NCBI GenBank assembly: GCA_037447655.1 | Contig: JBBHKE010002678.1 | Location: 5,001 to 69,000 of the forward strand | DNA: 64,000 bases | From: Zygnema cylindricum | Lineage: Eukaryota; Streptophyta; Zygnematophyceae; Zygnematales; Zygnemataceae | Reading direction: 5' to 3' | Notes under the pieces: model-generated | What the model was told of the DNA's origin: nothing | Database searches by the model: none | The model's input: the letters and a program-made list of their open reading frames with translations, nothing else | Program-made: the position numbers and the translations under genes | Shown here: positions 1-11,328 of the stretch, piece by piece | Numbering within the stretch: position 1 is the stretch's first letter | Layout of the letters: each line of letters starts with the position of its first letter

Positions 1-165
1 CGAAACCTTCATTTTTTTTCGTTTTTTGCTTACCCGGCCGTACCCGATTTTATTATTTTTTTTTAATCACCTGGCTGAGTCCGGTTGCCCCCAAATTTGG
101 CACCCGAATCCGTTCCGGATCCGACGCGGGCGGGCGGGGGGACCCGATTGCGACCTTTGCTGTAT

Positions 166-1042
166 GGTACACCATTGATACTCCAATATCTCAGTAACAT
201 GATAAGTACAAAAATACATTACACTGGGTACTATATCGAAAAGATAAGATAGATATACTTTCAAAGAAAATTTGTAAAATTACAAGGAATAAATTATCCT
301 AAATTGGTAAAAGAAAATAATGTAATATAAATATAATCATTATATCATGGTGACATGGAATAAAATAAAAAACTAGAAAAAATGATGTGAAAAGAAACAT
401 AATAAGCCTATTTTATTAATTGAAATACTTGGTCATAACAAAAATTTGCCAAAAAGGTTCTATTTGAAAAGATCAGTTTTATACATTCTTTCATATTATT
501 TCAACAGCAATCGACATAGGAACAATTTTGTTCACTGCCAGACACTCCTTGGAATTGGTTTGGAAAACATATGCAGTGGAGTTTTTTGCTATTTACGCCG
601 AAGCCATCGATTGTACGTTATCTGCAAAAATCAATTTAGGATTTCAAGGGTTATATTAGAATTGCAATTTTTATTTCGGATTGCAAAATTTCAGCTAGGA
701 TCACAATTTATAAAAGAAAAGACATGAGTTAGGATAGATAAAATCCAATTAAAATAAGCAAAAGCTTATATCTAATCGCATATCCAATTTAGTATTGCAA
801 AATTCTAGGTAAAGTTGCAAAATTATGCCCACATTCCGGAATTTTGGCACAAAAGGAAATCGGTTGCAAGAAAATCAACATTTTTTTATTTTAAAATGCA
901 TACAATTAGCCATGAACGTTGTCAGCTTATCATACAAATCTTGTCTTTCAAGACGAGATAATACCATAAAACCAATTAAGACAATGAATCTATTCCCAAC
1001 CAAAAATAACTTGACAATACATTCTGCTATGAAAAAAATCTA
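166..1042 (-). repeat. 3' flank of PAN-type gene copy 1 (tandemly duplicated unit)
   Basis: AT-rich non-coding DNA lying 3' (on the minus strand) of the first PAN-type gene. The same sequence recurs diverged at about 8,830-10,130 and 10,551-11,280. Shared landmarks include a block around 166-260 (CATTGATAC, then AACATGATAAGTAC) and runs of degenerate units resembling GTTAGAATTGCAAAATTC. The three copies keep the same order and orientation relative to the gene tail, so this is a segmental duplication rather than a dispersed repeat. No convincing ORF is present; the small ones are chance. Confidence 0.6.
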
Positions 1043-1666
1043 TTAAGTCTGAGGTGGTTTCTCACCAGGTTCATAAGGTTTTGCAAAACCTTCTTCATTT
1101 TTTATTCGGAAGAGGAAAAAAAGAAATAGGCCTCCAATAAGCAACAAGAAGACAACTCCTCCGACTACTCCCTCAACTATTGCAATGGTATTTCAGCCTC
1201 CTGGGGTTTAGAACGATAAAAAAAATAGGGTTTGTTTATGGATTTTTAGGGCTTTTACATTGCTTAGGGTTTCTAAGTAAATATTAGCAATTTCCTTGTA
1301 GGATTTTTCAGCCTTTTTTGGGTTTTTCTAGGGTTAAGGTACCATTACGAGACATTCCTTGTTGACTCTTTGTGGTTCAAAATTTCATAAAGAGCGTAGA
1401 AAATTTTGGTAATTTTGAAACACTAAAAAATAGAAAGTTCCCAAGATGTGTATGGAATTTCAAAATTTATTTCAATTACAAGTACAAGAACACATAAAAG
1501 TAAAGTGACACATAAACCTCGTGCTTAAAGTTTGTTTGGATGGAAAAAAAGGGAATGCAATGTTTTGAAACACGGATGAGAAGAAAGACAAGGTCTATTG
1601 GATGGTGTGGAGAGAGATGGTATTTGAGAAAGTTTAAAGGACGCACAACTGGCTATCACGACACGC

Positions 1667-1765
1667 TACACCGCCAATCGTTATTAGCGTGTAAGTTTTT
1701 TTAGCGTATACGAATAATTAGCGTGGTTTACGCTAATTGAGAATTTGAAAATTTTCCAAGAAATC
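1667..1765. mobile_element. Partial TA-flanked MITE (family M2)
   Basis: Starts TACACCGCCAATCGTTATTAGCG, matching the terminal repeat of the M2 elements at 40-47 kb and 63 kb. It lies in the intron between the stalk and TM exons of PAN copy 1. The far end is not recognisable, so it is partial or decayed. Confidence 0.45.
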
Positions 1766-2197
1766 GTCTATTCTAATTAGGCCAATTAAGTAAAGGCTGA
1801 AAGGTAAAGGTAAAAATGCAAAAAGACATGTTAGGAAGTTCAAATTCGAATAAAACACACCTTTAGGGGGACTAGAACTTGGGGGAGGGGGAGGGGGAGG
1901 GGGAGGGGGAGGGGGAGGGGGGGGGACTTGGCGGAGGGGGAGGACTTGGGGGGGGGGGGGGGGGGACTTCGGGAGGGGGAGGACTTGGGGGGGGGGGAGG
2001 ACTTGGGGGCGGAGGAGGAGGACTTGGAGGGGGAGGACCCGGGGGAGGGGGAGGACTTGGTGGTGGCGGCGATGGAACTGTCAGCACATGCACAAAACGA
2101 GAATTATGACTAAGTTCAATCTCGCAGACGGTGAGTCATCCCTCTCCATTGAAAACAGATGAAGCACAACGTCAAGACACGACATGCTTGAGCACGG

Positions 2198-2277
2198 TAC
2201 ACTACACTACACTACACTACAGCACAATGCACTATCGTACAGTACAGTACAGTACGGTACGGTACGGTACGGTACAC
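2198..2277. repeat. Pentanucleotide microsatellite (ACACT/GTACA/GTACG)
   Basis: Consecutive ACACT units pass into GTACA and then GGTAC/GTACG units. It sits in the intron between the PAN and stalk exons of copy 1. A shorter GTACA array is at the matching position in copy 2 (11,921-11,943). Confidence 0.8.
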
Positions 2278-2652
2278 ACTATGGTTGGCGAATGTACCTT
2301 GTCGCTTGTAAAACACCTGGGTGGAACTTGTGGAATTTTCACCGTTCAATGAAGTGAATAAGAAGCACGTAAAATCAGTAAGATATCTGATTGCAAACCC
2401 GATGCAATCGCAATTGTCGGAGCACGCAACCTGACAACGCGATTCAGTATAATTATATCTAAACCCCCCACCACCGACAAAATAATCAAGCCCGGCAACG
2501 TAGGAATCGAGGAGATTGGCACAGGACGCAGCGGCGTTTAGGACGTGGGGAGAGAGAGGGGAGGAAGGGACGGAAGGAGGGGAGGCGGAGGCAGGAGGGA
2601 GATGGGCGGGAGGGAGAGGGTGGTAAGAGGGTGTGAAGGTGGAGGTGATTAG

Positions 2653-4432
2653 TGTTGAGATTCAGAAGAAGTGGCCATAGGATCGATCAATTACAAGACA
2701 GAAAGCTAAGGAAAACAATTCTCTTTATGAAAAAGCAAAGCTTAATTACCGAACAAGGAAGATAGATTAATTACACGACAAAATAAGCACTCAGTGCAAA
2801 AATAGCAGCAGGGAAAAAATTGGAGAGAATCATTCAGTAGGTTGATGATTAATTTTCAATGTCCAGCATGAGTACATTTTATATATATATAAATGAAGTA
2901 GGTACTACGCTACTTGTGTTCCACGTAAAGGAATAGAATCCTAACTTGTGACCTACGTAATCAAATCAATGACCACAATTTACTATGTGACACTCACTCA
3001 AAATCTGCGACGACTTAACTTCCCGTACAGTACAAGTAGACAACTACGTTTCACCAAAACTTGACGTCTACTAAAAGTATGCTTGACGTCTAAACAAATG
3101 TAACTTTGAAACTCTGTGTGCTCCATTGCCCACAGAAATCGCAAATCCAAAAGAAGCTAATCTAGATAGTGCCGACTCCAAGTTGATATAAACCCAAATG
3201 ACTGACCCCTTGACAATCAGAAACCCATTATAGCTTCACCCCTGTGAAATAAGACTTTCTGTGTCCTCAGTTCCACCACAGAATGCAAAGTTAGAATATG
3301 AGTTTTGGACACATTCACCCACTTTGACTTTCCCTTAGAAATGCAGCCACCCTGGCAGGCAAAAACTCTGACCAACTACACCTCTGTGTAGCCTGGACTC
3401 CCTTGAGTCAGCAGCAAAAATAATCACTGAAAATGGTCAAGTAAATTGATTGTTATGAATGGTCAAAGATGACCTTTTGTACAGGAGCTCTCTCGGAGAG
3501 AGGCTGCTACCTACTAAATTTTCTAAGTCCTATCTCTCTCTAAAACTCTATCTACTGACGTACGGCACCAATCAAATTACTGTGTCGTACAGAAAAGTAC
3601 ATGTGCCGGTGTACTTTCTGTACGACCATCGTACGACATGGCCAAAATGTCGACAGATGTCATATCCGAATTTGTTCCCGTAATCTCCAGAGTTGCTGCA
3701 TTCCAACGTTGTCGCGCCACGTGTCACATGACGTGGCGATGACAGTAAAACGCCAAAAGTACATATTCCGTGATCGCGGCGCCTATCGTGGCCGTCCGAT
3801 CAAAACCGGATACAACTATAGTCGTTAAAAATATACGCGCAGTATTTGTTTCGTGTTCGAAACAAATGCGAGGTATCCGTTTCATATAATACATTAAAAT
3901 CGTAAAAAAACTGTATCTATGCATTACGTATCTATATCGCGTTAAATGAACTAGTCTACGTGTGACAAAATAAATATTTATCAAACCTATTATATTTTAC
4001 CACTAATCCTAGACTTATAGGTTAAGGCTACTGGCTAATTTGAAGGACGGCATGTACCCGAATCAAATCGCGGGTCTGTCAAACATTTTAGGTAATTCTA
4101 TCAAGATTTGCCTTCTTGTCCTCTTTGGACAGCCTAGGCAGCCATGGATCTAACTCCTCCTCAAGTCTTCAGTGACTGCGACAAGTGTGGGAACTTGAGA
4201 GAAGAGTTAGAGGCAAGCTGTCAGTGTCTCCTCTTTTGTCTTTTATTTACAATCTCTAGACCTAGAAAATACTTAAATTTCAACAACCTTGACGTCTACG
4301 TAAATGTACCTTGACGTCTAATCAACCGTATATGTACCAAATAGGACTTTCAGTTGATACTTCTCTCTAACGTCACTTTGACTAACGTTGACTTCTGGTC
4401 CTTAACAGAAAATGGACAAAGAAATCTTAACA
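2653..4432 (-). repeat. 3' LTR of A1, enlarged by a 1.2-kb insertion
   Basis: Matches the 589-bp right LTR over 2,653 to about 3,100 and again from about 4,286 to 4,432. Between these lies foreign DNA (see 3,099-4,285). The purine-rich tract priming plus-strand synthesis is at 4,433-4,447 (minus strand: GATCCAGAGAGGGAG). Confidence 0.88.
3099..4285. mobile_element. Insertion inside the A1 LTR, probably a solo LTR related to family B
   Basis: About 1.19 kb absent from the other LTR of A1. It begins TGTAACTTTGAAAC and ends AAATTTCAACA, which is LTR-like. It contains blocks resembling the element B LTR (TTTCTAAGTCCTA..., CTATCTACTGA...CCAATCA). A near-perfect hairpin, GTCGTACAGAAAAGTAC / GTACTTTCTGTACGAC, lies at about 3,582-3,627. 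A clean 5-bp target duplication was not resolved, so the class is uncertain. Confidence 0.5.
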
Positions 4433-4511
4433 CTCCCTCTCTGGATCATTTTCTGCATATTATCAATTGTCCTCACTAAACAGGACCGACTCAAGTGAGA
4501 TGATTACAAAA

Positions 4512-5387
4512 TCAAATTTTAAACTTTTCTTTCCAATTTGTTCTCTCCAACTGACGGGTCTTCTTGAACACATGAAAAATCCAACCGGTAGTCCTCTTTG
4601 TGACGAGGTCGCCGTCTTCATGACATCTCTCAAAAGCCTCTTCTCTCCTTTTGGTGTCAAGTTTGATTTTCCAACACCTAGGACTTTGTTTTAGACCGTA
4701 TATAGATTTGTGTAGTGTACACACCTTGTGTTCTTTTCCTGGTTCTATCATGCCCTCTGGTTGTTCCATGTAGACTTCTTCCTCTAAATCCCCATTTAAG
4801 AATGCAGTTTTGATATTTAATTGATTCATTTGCATTCCCTCTGCTGCCCTTAAGGCTATTAAACTTCTAAGACTATTAAACTAACTTCACTACAGGTGAG
4901 AAAGTCTCAGTGTAATCAACCCCCTCTTCTTGGGAATACCCTTTAGCAACTAACCACGCTTTATATCTTTCCACTGACCCATCTGATTCCTCTTAATCTT
5001 AAAGACCCATTTACACCCCACAATGTTTTTATCTTCTGGGCGTTCTACTAAGGTCCAACTTTTGTTTTTGATCAGTGAGTCATATTCTAATTCTATTGCC
5101 TCTTTCCATTTCTGAGAATTAGAACTCTCTAAAGCTTCATAAAAGGTTTGTGGTTCCCCCTTTGCAGCCATTAAACAATAAGCTAAACCCACATCTCTCG
5201 TTTCTTCAATGAGCCGTTTTGGTTTAGCACGTATCCGATTAGAAACTCTTTGAGGAGTTACCTTCAATCTTGATTGTTGAATCGGATTCGGAGAGGTTGC
5301 AATTTGCGAAGGTTGTGGTGCCGATAACTTCTCCACTGGTAAAGGTTGAAAGGTTGATGTTCCACCGGGGATGACGGAAGTCAACAA
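4512..5387 (-). pseudogene. A1 reverse transcriptase fragment
   Basis: Minus-strand pieces match the N-terminal copia [30 protein letters not shown], then IKTAFLNGDLEEEVYMEQPEG and SIYGLKQSPRCW. Reading breaks near 4,840-4,950. After SPRCW the sequence leaves the RT family and runs into the LTR, so the catalytic YVDD box, thumb and RNase H are absent. The same truncated end occurs in A2 at 12,867-13,292. Not functional as RT. Confidence 0.85.
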
Positions 5388-5517
5388 CTGGAATAGAATT
5401 TAGCGTGGATGACGAAGCCTCCACTTCATGCTCTCTACCTGAAGTACCTAGTGTCTTAAGATTTTCTTCAGCGTTGACGTCATCAAGTCCTTTCACCATC
5501 TTCTTTTTAATGAGTCG

Positions 5518-6033
5518 TTAGAGATTTTTCTCTCCCAGATGACCAAATCGTTGATGCCATAGCTCCAAAGTCTGTGCTTCTTTGTTGAAATTCATCTGTG
5601 CATCTTCATCATCCAAACGTAGAGCAAAAAGATTCCCTTCCGGATATCCAAGAGCGATTAGCTTTCCCTCACTTCTTATTTCACAACGCTTATTTTTCTT
5701 TTTCTCAAATTCGCCTTTTAGTCCACTCTTCACAGCATGCATAACATTGAAAAGGTTATGCTTTAAACCTGGTAAGTATAAAACATCTTTTAAATGCCCT
5801 TCATGACTACCAGTATCACAGTATAACTGTAACTTAACATCGCCTATTAAACTGGTCTCTAGAATCTTATCATCTGCCAGTACAATTCGTCGAGGATTCT
5901 GTAATGCTGTGAGAGAAGAAAAGATGGACTCGTCATTACACATATGATGAGATGCTCCAGAATCGATAATCCATTTACTTTTCTGAGCATTTGACTGTGT
6001 GAGAAAAAGTTTAGTCTCATCCTCGATGGTCAT
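5518..6033 (-). pseudogene. A1 protease and pre-integrase fragment
   Basis: Contains the copia aspartic protease motif in KWIIDSGASHHMC and the GAG-pre-integrase motif ELWHQRFGHLGEKNL. A2 (20,792-21,616) continues into the integrase zinc site and core. A1 instead jumps, after a few dozen codons, to sequence preceding the RT, so most of the integrase is deleted. Confidence 0.85.
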
Positions 6034-6084
6034 GGCAAATGATGGTTTGTTCTGTCTGTTTTTGTCTTTATTACGACAAACTGA

Positions 6085-6790
6085 AGACTTATGACCTGGT
6101 TTTCCACAACTGTAACAAATAATCTTTTTCCTGAAGTTTTCAGTTTCTTTCTTTTTAAATCTACAGTCAGCAGTCTGATGATTGGTTTTCTCACATATAG
6201 CACAAGCAGTTACTGACTCATTTCGTTTTACTGACTGTTTTCCTTTGGCATAAAAAGCTACATCAGACTCTTTTTCCTCTTTTTTTGAATTTCAACTTCT
6301 TCCTGAATGAAATGCTGACATACTGCATCAAAGTCTAGAGTAGGTTGACTTTTCAAAGTTGTGATCATCATGGCATATTGTGATGGTAATGACCTAAACA
6401 GTGTAAGGACCAAATCATCATCATTCAGTTTTGTGACGACTGCGGCTATTTGTAATATAAGCTCTTTCAGTCTATTTAAATGAGTTTCCATAGTATCTCC
6501 ACTCTCCATACTAAAGTCCAGCAATTTTTTTTTTAATTACATTATGTTGGACGGATTAGTACGCTCATGTACAGTCTTTAATTTATCCCACATAGCCTTA
6601 GGTTTTTCTAACTCAACTATGTGTAAAAGTTGACAGTTTTCCACTGCTAGAAAAATTAACGTGGCTGCCTCTTCTTCCCTTCTATCATATCTTGCTGCCA
6701 TTAAGGCTTCAGTAGGTTTTTGTTCAGTGCCTGCAACAATACCCCATAATTCTTAAATTTCAGAATTCGGGTCATCTTAGCTTTCCATAG
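6085..6790 (-). pseudogene. A1 gag remnant with CCHC zinc knuckle
   Basis: Retrotransposon Gag polyprotein pieces: MTRILKFKNY near 6,770, the Gag core ETHLNRLKELILQIAAVV...LPSQYAMMITTL (6,524-6,258), and a CX2CX4HX4C knuckle (CYSCGKPGHKSSVC) near 6,090-6,130. Frameshifts separate the parts. Homologous to A2 gag at 21,866-22,348, which is open over 160 codons. Confidence 0.8.
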
Positions 6791-6839
6791 TAAATAATTA
6801 CTACCATTAAATTTTTGGATGTTTGTAATTTAACCTAAA

Positions 6840-6851
6840 GCTCTGATACCA
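6840..6851 (-). promoter_or_regulatory. Primer binding site of A1
   Basis: Minus strand TGGTATCAGAGC, complementary to the 3' end of initiator tRNA-Met and directly adjacent to the 5' LTR. This sets the element's orientation. Confidence 0.92.
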
Positions 6852-7440
6852 TGTTGAGATGCAGAAGAAGTGGCCATAGGATCGATCAATTACAAGACAA
6901 GAAGCTAAGGAAAACAATTCTCTATATGAGAAAACAAAGCTTAATTATTGAACAAGGAAGATAGATTAATTACACGACAAAATAAGCACTCAGTGCAAAA
7001 ATAGCAGCCAGGAAAAAATTGGAGAGAATCATTCAGTAGGTTGATGATTAATTTTCAATGTCCAGCATGAGTACATTTTATATATGTGAATGATGTAGGT
7101 ACTACGCTACTTGTGTTCCACGTAAAGGAATAGAATCCTAACTTGTGACCTACATAATCAAATCAACGACCACAATTTACTATGTGACACTCACTCAAAA
7201 TCTGCGACGACTTGGCGTACAGTACAAGTAGACGACTACATTTCACCAAAACTTGACGTCTACAAAAAGTATGCTTGACGTATAAACAAATGTACCTTGA
7301 CGTCTACGTAAATGTACCTTGACGTCTAATCAACCGTACATGTACCAAATAGGACTTTCGGTTGATACTTCTCTCTCACGTCACTTTAACTAACGTTGAC
7401 TTCTGGTCCTTAACAGAAAATGGACACAGAAATCTTAACA
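6852..7440 (-). repeat. 5' LTR of A1
   Basis: 589 bp, TGTTGAG...TTAACA in plus orientation, with ATTAG following. It contains repeated TTGACGTCTA(C/A) units near its right half (about 7,252-7,330) that may be regulatory; that role is inference. Confidence 0.9.
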
Positions 7441-7445
7441 ATTAG

Positions 7446-8583
7446 GAGGGGAGAGAGGGGGAGAGAGGGAGGAGGCGGGTGAGGGGAGAAAGGTGGTGGT
7501 ATTTGAAGGGTTCTCGACCTCCCCTTTCATTCATTGGTCGTTTGAAAAAGACTACGTTGTCGTCTCCGCCCCTCTTACTCTGGTGCTCCTCTCTCCCTCT
7601 TTTTGGAATAAAATATGATGATAACAGTATGCGATGGAAGAGACTGTTTATCTCATACACATTTGTTTTTTGTTTGATGGCAAATCGTGAAGTCATAGCA
7701 AAAACTTCTAGAATTAGTGATGTTGACGTTGTCGCAAGTGAGCACGACATCACAACATCACAAAACCTTGAAATTTCAATTTCACAAAAAGTCAAAAAGT
7801 TGTAGTTTGACTGTATACATTTGTCGAAGTCTACAATTATAGCAGCTTTTATAGACGTCTACAAGTGTCACATAACCAACGTAACAAATAATTAAGTAAC
7901 AATTTCGTTTTTGAACAATTGAACACTCTGAAAAGTAGTACGGTGAAACTTCACTTAAGGACATTGTAATAAGAATAAGTTATGGTTATATGTCAAAAAA
8001 AAAAAAATCTTTAATCTAGATAACTCAACCGGTTTCCCCAACCTTACTAATCCTTTTCCCAAATTCCCCCAACATTCTATCTCCTCACATTCCGTCTCTT
8101 CCCATCCCTCATTCCATAGAAAATTCCATCTTTTCCCCCAATCCCCTTTGAAACCATTACCAATTTTTACTGCAATGAATTTGAGAATAGTACCCTTTTT
8201 GCCTCTTTTCCCCTACCCTGTTCTCTCAGGCATCCCTATCCTCAAATCCTCACACCTCTTTATCCTCAAATCCTCTCTCCTCTAATCCCCCTCGCCAAAA
8301 CCCCTCTTGGTCTTGAGTTGCCCTCTCCCGCCTCATTTAAACCATGGGCCATGTGTCCCTCCCTACGCCTATTGGTTGGAGCTTGTCCATCTCCTGTCTC
8401 CTGCTTTTGCTCTCTCAAAGCCGCTCGAAAATGGCTTGGTGCCCAACTAGATAAAAGTGTCATTGACATAGAACATTTTGTCCCCATTTCAAAAGCACCT
8501 AAAATATTGTTCCCCTCCCTCCAACACGGAAATTCATTGTTTCCAAGTACGTCTTCCGCGTTAGACAAATCTGTCGACAAATA
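7446..8583. other. No clear gene; pyrimidine/purine-biased DNA upstream of PAN copy 1
   Basis: Directly continues the sequence broken by A1 (purine-rich on plus, CT-rich on minus). 7,446-7,500 resembles the CT-rich leaders and introns seen elsewhere in the window. 8,030-8,290 is C/T-rich on plus. ORFs here have no recognisable domain. It may hold 5' exons of PAN copy 1, but none could be identified. Confidence 0.3.
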
Positions 8584-8700
8584 GAAGGCTCGCGTGGTGG
8601 CCAAAGGTTCTCCCAAAAATGAAGGTATTGAATTCATCAAAGCTTATTCCTCGGTTGCTCACCTCTCATCCATTCGCACCCTCATACATTGGCTACTGTA
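8584..8700 (+). pseudogene. Relic of a copia reverse transcriptase
   Basis: Plus-strand reading KARVVAKGSPKNEGIEFIKA followed by YSSVAHLSSIRTLI matches the conserved copia RT block ([24 protein letters not shown]). A TAG sits where a Tyr precedes KAR in the family. There are no LTRs or other domains nearby; this is an old isolated fragment in opposite orientation to A, B and C. Confidence 0.7.
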
Positions 8701-8829
8701 CCTATTGCCCGTACAAAAGATCTAGACGACGCAGACCAACTCATTAACTCCGACGAGAACTCGATAAGCGTGCCGATTCGCTGAAGCGTCGATTCCGCCG
8801 ATAACACAATGTCACCTAACAATACATGT

Positions 8830-9023
8830 TCGTTGTCGTTGATACTCTACCATCCCGATAACATAAAAAGTATAAAAGAACATTAAGCTGGATACTCTGC
8901 TGAAAGGTAAAATAGATGTAGGCTCCGATGAATATGGTATAATTGAAGGACCAAAAATAATACATAGTATATCGGTAAGAGAAAATGACTTGAAAAAATA
9001 ATGACTCTAACATGGTAACAATA

Positions 9024-9070
<47 letters not shown>

Positions 9071-10200
9071 CACAAGCAAACGTAGCAAGTACGTGATTTC
9101 TACTGACCTTTTGAAATACTTAAGACTTTCACTATTCAAAGCAAAAAATGGTGTTCCAAGAAACGTGATAAGTCTACTCTACAAGGAAGTGTTAAAAAGA
9201 TTGGTCATTACAAACACTTGCCAGAAAATTCATTTTTAAAAGAATTGAACATATACATCCTTTCGTATTATTTCAGCAGCAATCGACACAAAATAATTTG
9301 TATTCACCACCAAGCTAATTCAGAAGTAGGTTTGTAGAACACATGTAACAGAGGGTTTATCTGCGGTTTACGCTGAAACTGTCAATTGTGCGACAATTGC
9401 AAAATTCAAGTTAAAATTGCATAATTTAGGTTAGAATTACAAAATTCAATCTCCGATTGCACAATCTCAGCTAGAATTGCAATTCATAATAAGAAATACA
9501 AATTAGATTTAAAATAGCTAAATATCTATTATGATTGCAGCATTCAGTTTAGAATCGCAAATTTCCAGGTGTAATTGCAACACTCAAGTTAGAATTCCAA
9601 AATTAATTTCATATGTAATAAATTCAAAAATCACAAATCATATTGAATTAATTTAAGATTGAAATGCAGTCTAGAATTGCAAAAAGCACATTTAAAATCG
9701 ACCAGTTCGAGTCAAAGCTGCTCATTCACTTTTAGATTAGCGAAAATTGTTTAGAACTTCAGAATTCAATTTGATTTGCAAAGTAAGTATAGGAAAGTTA
9801 ATAAAGAATTACAAACTTTAAACATTTTCAAAAATCAGCGTAGGGGTCAAATTCTTATTGCGACACTTTGTAAATGCTCTGCAACAGAAAGGGAAATCAG
9901 TTGCAAGAAAAAAGAACATTTTTTTAGCTCTTTTTTGAAAGACGTTAATGGACATTAATGTTGCCATTTTATTATAAATATTATGTTTTTCCAGAGCAGA
10001 TAATAACATACACCCAAATAAAAATTTAGAAATTAATATATTCCCCACCAGTAATTATTTGACATCACTTTATGGTTATACCGTGGTCTACCATGTCCAA
10101 ATATCTCACCAGGCTCTGCATAGAGTTTTACTAAACCATGTTCTTTATTTTTATTTCTGAAAAAATAGATTTTACGCGTTTTAAGCAAATAAGTTCAAAA
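8830..10200 (-). pseudogene. Third copy of the PAN-type gene 3' end (tail and 3' flank only)
   Basis: The flank at 8,830-10,040 aligns by eye with 166-1,042 and 10,551-11,280. The tail on minus (about 10,170-10,100) reads YFFRNKNKEHGLVKLYAEPGE, matching LFRIKNEEGFAKPYEPGE of copy 1. No stalk or PAN exon follows upstream, as copy 2's flank begins at about 10,551. The copy is therefore truncated. Confidence 0.55.
9029..9064. repeat. (AT)n microsatellite
   Basis: Eighteen AT units in the 3' flank of gene copy 3. Confidence 0.95.
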
Positions 10201-10550
10201 TTGCGCCGTGTATTTGAAAGATCGAATAATAAATATAAGCGAAGAACGAATATAATGAAGCAAAAGAGAGAGTAGAAACACAAGAAGATGCCTCCATCAA
10301 AAGACAAGTATGTTTCAACAAAAACTTTTTCCCACAAAAGATTAAATTATTGCCCTCCCCAAACTAAAATGCCCAATACAAAGTGAATATACATATCACA
10401 AAAGTATTACGAACGCGCAAAACAATATAAAGCACCAACTGACGAAACTAAAATCGAAATGGATGTACAGAAGACATAGACGCTAACTCAAACCTAAAAC
10501 CACACTCCAATTGAAAACACAAATCATGTTTTCCGGCTCTTAACAAAACA

Positions 10551-11328
10551 AAATGTTACGACATTGATACGCTACTGTCTTGATAACATGAAAAGTACAA
10601 AAGAAAATTACACTGGGTACACTATCGAAAAAGATAAACTAGATTCACTTTCAGATGAAAAGTGAAAAATTAAAGGACTGAGGAATAAGTTATTGTAAAC
10701 TTGTAGAATAAAATAACTACGTAATCGTTCTAATAGAATGGCATTTAGATAAAACAAAAACTGGAAAAATTAATGTTAAAAGAAACATCTCTGTTAACAT
10801 ATGAGAAATTTATTCACCGCCAATTTTTTCTTGGAATTGGTTTTCAAAACGTATTCAGTTGAGGGGTCTTTTCACGATTTTCTCTGGAACTATCGATTGA
10901 ACTATAGCTGCAAAAATCAATTAAGAATTGCAAAGTTTATGTTAGAATTGCGAAACTTCATCTCGGGTTGCAAAAGTTAAGCAAGGATCGGAATTTATAA
11001 AATAAAACATGTGAGTTAGAATCAACAACATCCACCTAAAAATGGCAGAATTTCATATCTTATCACAAAATGCAGTTTAGCATTGCAAGATTCCATAAAC
11101 AAAAATCGGTTGCAAAGAAAACTGCCACTTTTTTATTTCAAAAAACATAAACATTCCCATTAATATCACCAGTTTATCAACTTTTAAGAAAATACATTAA
11201 CATAAACCCAATTAAAACATTTAGAAGTGAATCTTCTCCCAACCAATCATAATTTGACAATACTTTCCGGTATAACAATGATCTGCACGAGGTTCTCACC
11301 AGGTTCGAGATAAGGTTTTACAAAACCA
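10551..11328 (-). repeat. 3' flank and tail relic of PAN-type gene copy 2
   Basis: Aligns with the flanks of copies 1 and 3 (CATTGATACGCTAC, GATAACATGAAAAGTAC, degenerate TTGCAAAATT units). The conserved tail is present at about 11,327-11,280 as GFVKPYLEPGENLVQII, but in a different frame from the TM exon because the cytoplasmic basic segment between them is deleted. Confidence 0.6.

Larger units (their letters stand above)
1043..2545 (-). pseudogene. PAN/apple-like domain, Pro-rich stalk, single-TM protein, copy 1 (partial or degenerate)
   Basis: Three exons can be traced on the minus strand. The PAN-like exon (about 2,545-2,298) has the cysteine pattern CQVACSDNCDCIGFA...CFLFT...VFYKRQ, as in plant PAN/apple domains of receptor-like proteins. 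It ends at donor G|GTACATT in phase 1. The stalk exon (2,077-1,861) starts after CAG and encodes VPSPPPPSPPPPP-type sequence. The last exon (1,200-1,043) encodes a hydrophobic helix (EGVVGGVVFLLLIGGLFLFF), then a basic RIKNEE and the tail GFAKPYEPGEKPPQT with a stop. The predicted product is a type I surface protein with no kinase. Oddities: a TGA just inside the last exon, a stalk exon of 217 bp that is out of phase with the next exon (long G runs, so possibly a sequence error), and no start codon found because element A1 sits upstream at 2,653. Copy 2 at 11.3-12.2 kb supports the model. Domain family is moderately certain; function is unknown. Confidence 0.5.
2653..7440 (-). mobile_element. 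Ty1/copia LTR retrotransposon A1, complete ends, internally deleted
   Basis: Both LTRs begin TGTTGAGAT and end TTAACA. The element is flanked by the 5-bp duplication ATTAG (2,648-2,652 and 7,441-7,445). A primer binding site complementary to initiator tRNA-Met abuts the right LTR, and a purine tract abuts the left LTR, so it reads on the minus strand. It contains decayed gag, protease and reverse transcriptase pieces. Nearly all of the integrase core and the C-terminal RT/RNase H are missing, so it is non-autonomous. It inserted into the upstream side of PAN copy 1. Confidence 0.93.

Noticed and set aside
1879-2113. Plus-strand glycine-rich ORFs over 1,879-2,113
   Set aside because: Antisense shadows of the proline-rich stalk exon; poly-G runs give Gly in any frame.
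8266-8640. 124-codon minus ORF
   Set aside because: Overlaps the plus-strand copia RT relic region; no motif.
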